This document shows positions 57,401 to 64,000 of a stretch of DNA of 64,000 bases, one piece after another; position 1 is the first letter of the stretch, and each line of letters opens with the position of its first letter. A model generated the notes under the pieces. That model saw only the letters and a program-made list of their open reading frames with translations. It had not been told where the DNA came from and searched no databases. This stretch comes from Aquilaria yunnanensis (taxonomy: Eukaryota; Streptophyta; Magnoliopsida; Malvales; Thymelaeaceae): the NCBI GenBank assembly GCA_039654915.1, contig CM077597.1:25022001-25086000 (forward strand), given 5' to 3'. The translations under genes were made by a program, and so were the position numbers.

Positions 57401-58281
57401 TGGTGAAGAGGGTCTGGCTGAGTAACAACGCCCCGTACCATGATCAAAAATTTTTTTTTGAATTAACTTCTTATTAAAAAAAATTAATTACTTTTTATAT
57501 TCTTTTATAAATTAAGTAATTCTTTAAATAATAAATATCCTTCATTAAACAAGAAAAATTAATAAAAAAAAAGAGAAAAAAAAACAGAAAGAAAAGAAAG
57601 GAAAGATAAAATCAAGAAAAAAAAAAAAGAAAGGAAAGATAAGAAAAAAGAAAATAAAATAAAATTTTTAGATTATTAATAAATCTAAAAATTTTATAAA
57701 CAAAAAGAATTACAAATTAGTAATTAAACTAACAATTAATTCTATAATAAGTAAGAATGTAATAATTAATTATAAAAAAATTAATTTCCATATCCGGATG
57801 ATCCGGCAGGATCTACGGTTTGGAAAACTTTTTTTACTAAATAAATTAAATAAATACAAAGATAAAAATCCATATTTACAATATGGATTAAATTATTTAA
57901 AGGTTCACCAAATTCCGTATCCAAATGACTCGGCAGAGTCCATGGTTCGGAATCAAAATCTTCCGAGTCCAAATGACTCGGCAGAGTCCATGGTTCGGAA
58001 GTATAAAATTTCATACAAATTAATTAATTAAAAAAATCCACATTTCGACTAATCCAGTTAAAATTTCTAATTTTGAAAATTAACTGAAAATTATTTAAAA
58101 GCAAAGCAAAACAAAATTAAAATCAACTAAGGTGCCAATTTTTGGGCGTTTTAACAAAGTTGTTTTAACGTAACCGTACTCCCGATCCCCGAACTCTCGC
58201 AGACCATATTTTAGGTATCCAATCGACTTAAGAAAAACCGATTGGTGGCGACTCCCGAAAACGGCCCAATCCGTTGCCACA
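54418..58281 (+). repeat. 3' LTR of the Ogre-type element
   Basis: Aligned end to end with 40127-43994, with the same TATA box (54931-54938), CpG-rich patch (about 55148-55275), minisatellites and palindromic motifs. It differs mainly by scattered C/T and G/A changes and A-run lengths. Flanked on the right by the second CTTAC. Confidence 0.92.
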
Positions 58282-58286
58282 CTTAC

Positions 58287-58958
58287 AACATGTAACCAAT
58301 AGCCCTTCAAGACAAACTATGGAAAGAGTGAAATTGATTCTTGTCTCACGCGACGAAGAAGTGAATTAAAAAATCGTTGTGCCCATTGTCAATTTCTTAG
58401 CCACTTGAAAAAAAATTTTCGTTAAAAGCAAGTTAAGCATATTTTAAGTTATATGAAATTTGATTGTTAAGGCAGCAACAGTTAAGAAGAATTTGTACCG
58501 CTTATCACTAAAAATTACTACTAAAAAATCATTCAACTTGCATAAGAACTAGACGTTTAATAAGATGCAGACTTAAGTAATGATTATTCCAACATCATAT
58601 TGTTTTATTTGATTATTTAAATTTGGAAATTAGTTGGGGTTGGTGATTGCAATATACTTTATTCCTAGTGGCAGAAAATGACCATAAGAGTACCCTGGAT
58701 TTATTTCTAAAGTCAATATGATTGATAGAATAAAGAATAGTAGTATTGTACGGCCCTACAAGCCCATAACAAGTCCCAGACAATATAAACCAGTTTTAAT
58801 GGGAACACATAGAGTGTCTAACCAACCCACCTCCTCACTTCGACGGCCCAATAGGCCAGCAGTGGTTATAATAAGGAATGAGACTTTTATCATGGTAACA
58901 GAGTCCCGCCTTTATGAAAATTCCCCTTTTAAATGAAGATGTCGGGGCATTCTATAAT
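58287..58958. other. No gene seen
   Basis: Continuation of the host sequence interrupted by the Ogre insertion. The 72-codon ORF at 58718-58936 has no recognised domain. Confidence 0.4.
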
Positions 58959-58967
58959 CTTGTAGTG
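58959..58967. other. Possible CACTA-type transposon terminus
   Basis: CTTGTAGTG is the inverse of CACTACAAG, the usual terminus of plant CACTA (En/Spm-like) elements. No partner end was located, so this is only a candidate. Confidence 0.25.
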
Positions 58968-60480
58968 GTGAAACTACAGCAAGTTGCCACAGTGACTTAT
59001 GAGCCATTAGATTAGGAGGTGGGATTATAGCCGTTAGATAGTGAATTGAATTTTAACTAGTAACCTGCATCTCTACGTTTTATTTTAATAGCGATAAAAA
59101 ATTACAAACATAATAAAATACCTCACAACAAAAACAAACTTCAACTACGTCTCAAGCTAGTTTGAATCTAAAAAAATGGAGACCAGCGATTATGTATTGA
59201 GATTTCATGAGATGAAATTGTTGGCATGGAAACAGGTATCGAAATGATGATGAAAAATAAGGGGAGAAAATCAGAAATAGAGAGAAAGAAAGTGTTATCT
59301 ATTTTTTTTTTTGTTTTTATTCTATGGGTTTGGGAGTAATTGATGAATGGAAGTTAGATATTGGGTGGTGATTAGTATTAGTTACAAAAAAGGCGAATGA
59401 AATTACAAAAAAGTAATTAGGAGAGACAAAAGGCAATGAGAATAGGGAAAATGTGATAATAAAATGAAAGAGGTTAAAAAGTTAGTCACTTTTCTTTTTG
59501 GTTTTTTGTCGCCTATTTGGTGACTTTGTGGTGATTTTGTCGCTTTTTGCTTGAATTATTAACATGTGTTTAATAATGTTTATTACTGTGATTTTTATTG
59601 ATTCAATGAGAAAAGAGATGTTGTATTATATAGTGGTGAGGAGGAAGATGTTTCAACATCGAAGAAAAGTCAAAGGGATGAGAAGCTGCCTGGTGCATGG
59701 AATAATTATCATTCGGTAAAATAGTTTTAGCTCTTGGTGTGTGTTCTTATGTACTATGGTTATTAGAGTTTATGTTTAAACATATGCAGGAAGGTAGAGA
59801 GGGAGAGATGCAAAGATGCTAGATTGGGATATGATAGTGTAGTAAATATATTATAAGTTGAATTATAACAATATAGAGTAATAAGATTATAATAAGATGA
59901 TTTTATGTTTAGGCTTTTCGTAAGAGCTGATTGCATGAGTGAGTGCCTTAATGTGTAATAAACATATTTTTGAAAATTGTGCATGTTTACATGATTTGAA
60001 TGAAAAAACGCCTACAAAATGTTGAAAGGCAAAATGTAACTAAGAAAACTGTCAAGAAATAGAGAAAGGCGATTTGTAAGAATAGAGAATCGACAAAACA
60101 GCATTTCCAAATAAAGGCGAAGTAAGACATTAATCAGGAGAAAAAAAAGGCGTTAAAATGAACAGAAACGCGATTTTGTAATGGACAAGACGTTTAGGAA
60201 GGGAAAAAGGCATTTGTGAAGAAAAAGAGGCGTTCAATGTACTTCGGTGAAAACAATTCCAGAAAAAATGTCAACAGGTCATCAATGGTTAATTATTTGG
60301 GTGAATTATAATTTGTACCCTGGGGTATGGCCTAAATTACATTTTAGCCCTTCTATTTTCAAAATTTTCCATAGAAAAAGTATTTGCATCGTTTTAGAAA
60401 AAAAAAAGCGTTTAAGAAGTAAAAAGGGTGTTAAAACTAAGAGAGCAACGATATTATAATGGAAAAAGAATTTACAATTG
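58968..60480. other. Noncoding DNA with scattered GGCG-rich short motifs
   Basis: No gene recognised. From about 60000 to 60440 phrases such as 'aaaggcgatttgtaagaa' and 'aaaaggcgttaaaatgaac' recur irregularly, suggesting a degenerate minisatellite. The ORF at 60247-60459 is not conserved with anything I recognise. Confidence 0.4.
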
Positions 60481-60499
60481 TATGCAATTTATGAATTGC

Positions 60500-61600
60500 T
60501 TTTTGGGAACCTCTGGTATATAATTACGGCTACTTTAATAATCACTTTATCCAAAAATTATAACGTTAGTATGTGTTTAGGGGCCAATTTATGAACAACA
60601 TTTCTCAGAAAATTAACTGCTACATTAGTGGCTGACTTTTGGGGGTCATAATATTAACTGCTTTTTTATGGTACACTTTTTGGGCCCTTGTGTTAAATTT
60701 GTTTGGCCACTTTATGCACCACGGACCCCAAAAAACGAACCGCTAAATTTATGGTGAACTTTTTGGGGGTCATAATATGAACAACATCTTTTTGTTGCAC
60801 AAATTGTGGGGTATTGTGGTTCAATTTGAGGGCCCTAACTGGAAACCACTAGTACACGGTTATGGGTTACTTTTTGAACCACTTTACCTAGAAATTATAC
60901 TGCTGGTATATATTTAGAGACCAATTTATAAACCACATTCCCTAGAAAATTAATCGCTACATTAGCGGTTGACTTCTGGGGGCTATAATATTAACTGCTT
61001 TTTCATGGTACACTTTCTGGGCACTTTCTGTACAATGGACCTTAGAAAATGAACTGCTAAATTTGTGATGAACTTTTTGGGGGCCATGATATGAACCGCA
61101 TTTTTTTGTGATATAAATTGTGGGGTATTGTGGTTCAATTTAAGGGGCCTAACTAGAAATCACTGGTTCACAGTTAGGGGTCACTTTTGAACCATTTTAC
61201 AAAGAATTTATACCGCTGGTATATATTTAAGGGCCACTTTGTAAACTACATTCCCCAGAAAATTAACCGCTACATTAGTGGTTAAGTTTTTAGGGGCTCG
61301 AATATGAACTGCTTTTATGTGGTGCACTTTCTGGGACATTGTAATTAAATTTAAGGGGCCACTTTGTGCACCATGCACCTCAAAAAAAGAACAACTAAAT
61401 GTGTAGTGAACTTTTTGAGGGCCACAATATAAACCGTATTTTTTTTGTACAAATTATGGGGTGTTGCAGGTTAATTTGAGGGACCTGACTGAAAACCACC
61501 GGTACACGGTTAGGGGCCATTTTTTGAACCACTTTACCCAGAATTTATGCGGCTGGTATGTATTTAGGGGCCACTTTGTAAACCATATTCCTCTTTATTT
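60500..61600. repeat. Higher-order tandem array (~330-bp units of three ~110-bp subunits)
   Basis: Large units start near 60536, 60876, 61189 and 61523 (last one partial), each with 'gaaccactttacc.agaa.ttat' and 'ctggtatatatttag'. Within each unit three related subunits of about 110 bp share 'gaactttttgggggccataat' and 'tggggtattgtggttcaatt'-like phrases. No coding capacity. Confidence 0.8.
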
Positions 61601-61879
61601 TTTAAAACCTATACTTTGACCCATAATATTTTAAATTTTTTCTATAACAACTCCTGAAACTATAATGTAAACTATACTATAGTCCTATTATAAAAATATC
61701 AATTTGCCTAATAATCTATTGAAAATAAAATTTTTGTATATCTATTTTTTTGCATGTAAAAACATATTAGTATTTTTTTAAAGAAAGTTGGGGTAAAGTA
61801 TTAGTTATTAAAAATAGGGGGCAAAGTATAAGTTACATTGGACAACAGGGGGTTGTTGTAATTGACCCTTAAAATTTGA

Positions 61880-62230
61880 AAAAGACGATAACAACTTGTA
61901 TAAATTATAGAGAAGGCGTTTAAATTTATTTAAAAGTGATAAAAGGGTTTAAAAAGTGATACAATTTTTTAGAAACGTGATAAAGTTAATTTAAAAAGTG
62001 AAAAATATTTAAAAAGTGATAACGTTCAGAAAAAAGCGAGAACATTCTTAGTTCGGCAATAAAATTATTTTAAAACTGATAATTATTTAAAAAGTGAAAT
62101 TTTTTTAAAAAACGATAACATTTAAAAAAGGTGATAAAATTATTTAAGACGTGATAAATTCATTTAAAAAGTGATTTAGTCCAAACAAATGCATTTTAGT
62201 AAAAAAAAAAAAAGTGATTTACCTCAAACA
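61880..62230. repeat. Degenerate ~20-bp minisatellite
   Basis: More than ten variants of 'tttaaaaagtgataaaatta'. At the right end 'gtgatttagtccaaacaaatgcatttta' is duplicated at about 62172 and 62214. Confidence 0.7.
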
Positions 62231-62988
62231 AATGCATTTTAAACCTATGACTTGTATTTGAAAGCATTTTCATGTATAACTCTTTATGATTCACAAATAA
62301 ATTAATCATAACTACTAAGATAATCCTTCACCTTCACTCTTTATGATTCACACATTCTCCCTTTATGATTTATCTATGATACACACTCACATTCTATTCC
62401 CACATTGATGAATATACTCACATTCTCTATGCAATGAGGAAGAAGATGAATAAACTCTAAAGTTTCTGAAGTTCTACTTCCAGACTTCCTCCCCTTCACC
62501 TATCTACCCCCATTAGTTGTATTAAATCCCTCTTACCAATAAATAGAACTATTACTCCTATATTAATTTACTTCTCCTTATTAAATCAAATTTCTCACAT
62601 TAATTTTCATTCCTTTCATTCCACTCACCTTCTTGTTGTTCTATTAATAGATGCTACTCTTTCTCTCAAATTCTTTAACACTATTTTTTTTAATTTTTAT
62701 CTCACATTAAATCAAACTTATCACATTACCTCTCTTTCTCTCTAACTATTTAATATCATTTTTCTTACTTCTATCTAAACTGTTTACCGCTGACATGTTA
62801 ACAATTATATTTACTAATTTTTTTAATATAATATTACACATTATTTTTTCTTTTTACTCTTTATTTCCTTTATATTATAGACTAAACTTATCCTTATATT
62901 TACAATAAAAAAAACCACCGAAAAAACCAGTTAACCGGTAAAACTTTTTCATACGTTACTTTTTATTTTTTGTCATTTTTTGGTATAT
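62231..62988. other. T-rich noncoding DNA
   Basis: No gene. 'ctttatgattcacaaa' phrases repeat near 62280-62370. Confidence 0.4.
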
Positions 62989-63013
62989 CCGCTGTAGCAA
63001 GTTGCCACAGCGG
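62989..63013. repeat. Short perfect inverted repeat
   Basis: CCGCTGT-agcaagttgcc-ACAGCGG can form a 7-bp stem. Its 15-bp centre AGCAAGTTGCCACAG recurs at 58978-58992 in the same orientation. Confidence 0.6.
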
Positions 63014-64000
63014 CAATGCAGATTCTTCCATGATATCCTCCTAGTACTACACAAATGGGACCCCACGACAATATCCTGAGGTACACCATACTCACCAAAA
63101 CCGCCATGGCAATGTCCCCAAAATTATTGGAGTTATACAGTGATTATTGCTTGCTTTCTCATAAATCACTTGCCATCATCTATTTGTAAGTCAAATCTTG
63201 AAACTAATGATTGTCTCACTCTGCTCTTTGATTTACTTAAATCCTGTGTCCAACACAAGTCCTGATCTTGCTTCTTCGAGCATTTTTATTTTCCTAACTT
63301 GTAGGTGTATACTCATCATCCCCATTAAGATAATACAAATTCAAACGAGACGAGTGCTCCTCCAATTTTCTCTCCTTAATTTCTTTTGTCTCGGTGATAG
63401 TGAAAGTGGGATTGTCCAAACTGGGTGGATTGGCTTTAGAGCTTCAAAGGTGGTAAACCGAAGGTCTCACAACCAAACACAACATTAGAGCCTCATAATG
63501 GATATGGTATTATTATGTGAATTGGTGATTTTATTTTCATTTATATCGGATACCTTTTTTAACACGTCTTTGACTAGGCCTCTTGTTTCCCCAATCTCTC
63601 ATTATGGGCCATATATGGGTCCATATGGTATCCCTCTTCCCCTTTGAAAAATGTGTGTCCGGGTCTTACATTTTCAAGGAGTAGTCGGTGTGTGGTTGCA
63701 CATCTGTGGGATGTTCTTTCAAGGTGAGCCACCATTTTGGGGTGAGGTATGATGGCCAACTTTGTTGTCCTTGAGTTCCTCCATATGTAGCCGTATCAAA
63801 TAAGGTATGATGCTCCTCTCCATTATTCTTGGGTTTACGTCAGAAGTTGCATTTTCCTAGATATGTTTTGGTGCACTTCTTTTTTTCCATTGTTGTATTG
63901 ATTTAAGTTGTTGATAGCTCTTCGTCTTTGCCATAGGTGGTAGGTTCAACAATTATATTAGGAGGTGAAGCAATGCCTATTAAATGCTTTTTCAGGAAAG
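63014..64000. other. No gene recognised at the right edge
   Basis: Moderately less AT-rich. A 61-codon minus-strand frame (63574-63759) and a 96-codon plus-strand frame (63198-63488) show no known domain. A gene fragment is possible but cannot be supported. Confidence 0.35.

Larger units (their letters stand above)
40127..58281 (+). mobile_element. Ogre-type (Tat-lineage) non-autonomous retrotransposon with cargo genes
   Basis: Two 3.86-kb LTRs (40127-43994 and 54418-58281) begin TGTTGACACCC and end GTTGCCACA. CTTAC stands on both outer sides (40122-40126 and 58282-58286). The primer site TGGCGACTCCGCTGGGGA, used by Ogre elements, follows the left LTR, and a polypurine tract precedes the right one. 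The interior (10.4 kb) encodes gag-protease but shows no RT, RNase H or integrase. In their place are three tandem cysteine-rich ORFs and a LOG-type gene, with several repeat arrays. The LTRs are very similar: I noted about 15-20 substitutions in the first 900 bp and fewer beyond. The element is therefore young and must have been mobilised by pol supplied in trans. Confidence 0.93.

Noticed and set aside
62989..63050. Helitron 3' end (hairpin followed by CTAGT)
   Set aside because: The distance from hairpin to CTAG is about 40 bp, too long, and no 5' TC end or helicase was found.

Overview
This is a stretch of repeat-dominated nuclear DNA from a flowering plant, strongly AT-rich. It is built almost entirely of nested, mostly decayed LTR retrotransposons (Athila, Tat/Ogre and chromovirus Ty3/gypsy lineages, plus Ty1/copia), with long simple-sequence and tandem-repeat tracts. 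No tRNA, rRNA or prokaryotic gene was seen. The sequence does not let me name the species.

Layout. 0-9 kb: remnants of an Athila-type element (U5, tRNA-Asp-type primer site, broken gag, a second ORF remnant), a foldback MITE and a chromovirus gag scrap. 9-15.4 kb: an LTR-like piece, a plus-strand coiled-coil ORF, and a minus-strand Tat-type pol split by a solo copia LTR. 15.5-22.3 kb: a minus-strand Ty1/copia element (gag-PR-IN-RT-RH, primer site, 5' LTR). 22.4-27.6 kb: a complete but gene-less minus-strand chromovirus-type element with two ~2.2 kb LTRs, primer site, polypurine tract and a perfect 5-bp target duplication (TGAGA). 27.6-31.8 kb: plus-strand chromovirus LTR-gag-PR-RT, cut off just after the RT YLDD motif by an Ogre-like LTR fragment. 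33-36.6 kb: minus-strand chromovirus with a chromodomain and an RT deletion. 36.6-37.9 kb: degenerate tandem repeat. 38.7-39.5 kb: the one ordinary plant gene, a 23-kDa jasmonate-induced-protein homologue with its own TATA box, interrupted by one in-frame TGA. 40.1-58.3 kb: an 18.2-kb Ogre-type element. 58.3-64 kb: repeat-rich DNA including a higher-order tandem array.

The most interesting object is the Ogre-type element (40127-58281, target duplication CTTAC). Its LTRs are nearly identical, so it inserted recently. It keeps gag-protease but has no RT, RNase H or integrase. In the place of pol it carries three tandem copies of a small basic, cysteine-rich ORF that resembles the nucleic-acid-binding protein of carlaviruses, followed by an intronless LOG-type gene (cytokinin-activating phosphoribohydrolase family). 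Copies 2 and 3 and the LOG gene each have a TATA box just upstream. Copy 2 of the small ORF is open over 182 codons; copies 1 and 3 and the LOG gene carry one or more disabling changes. Downstream lies an array of twin-hairpin repeats, then the polypurine tract. This looks like a non-autonomous retrotransposon that has acquired and amplified cargo genes.
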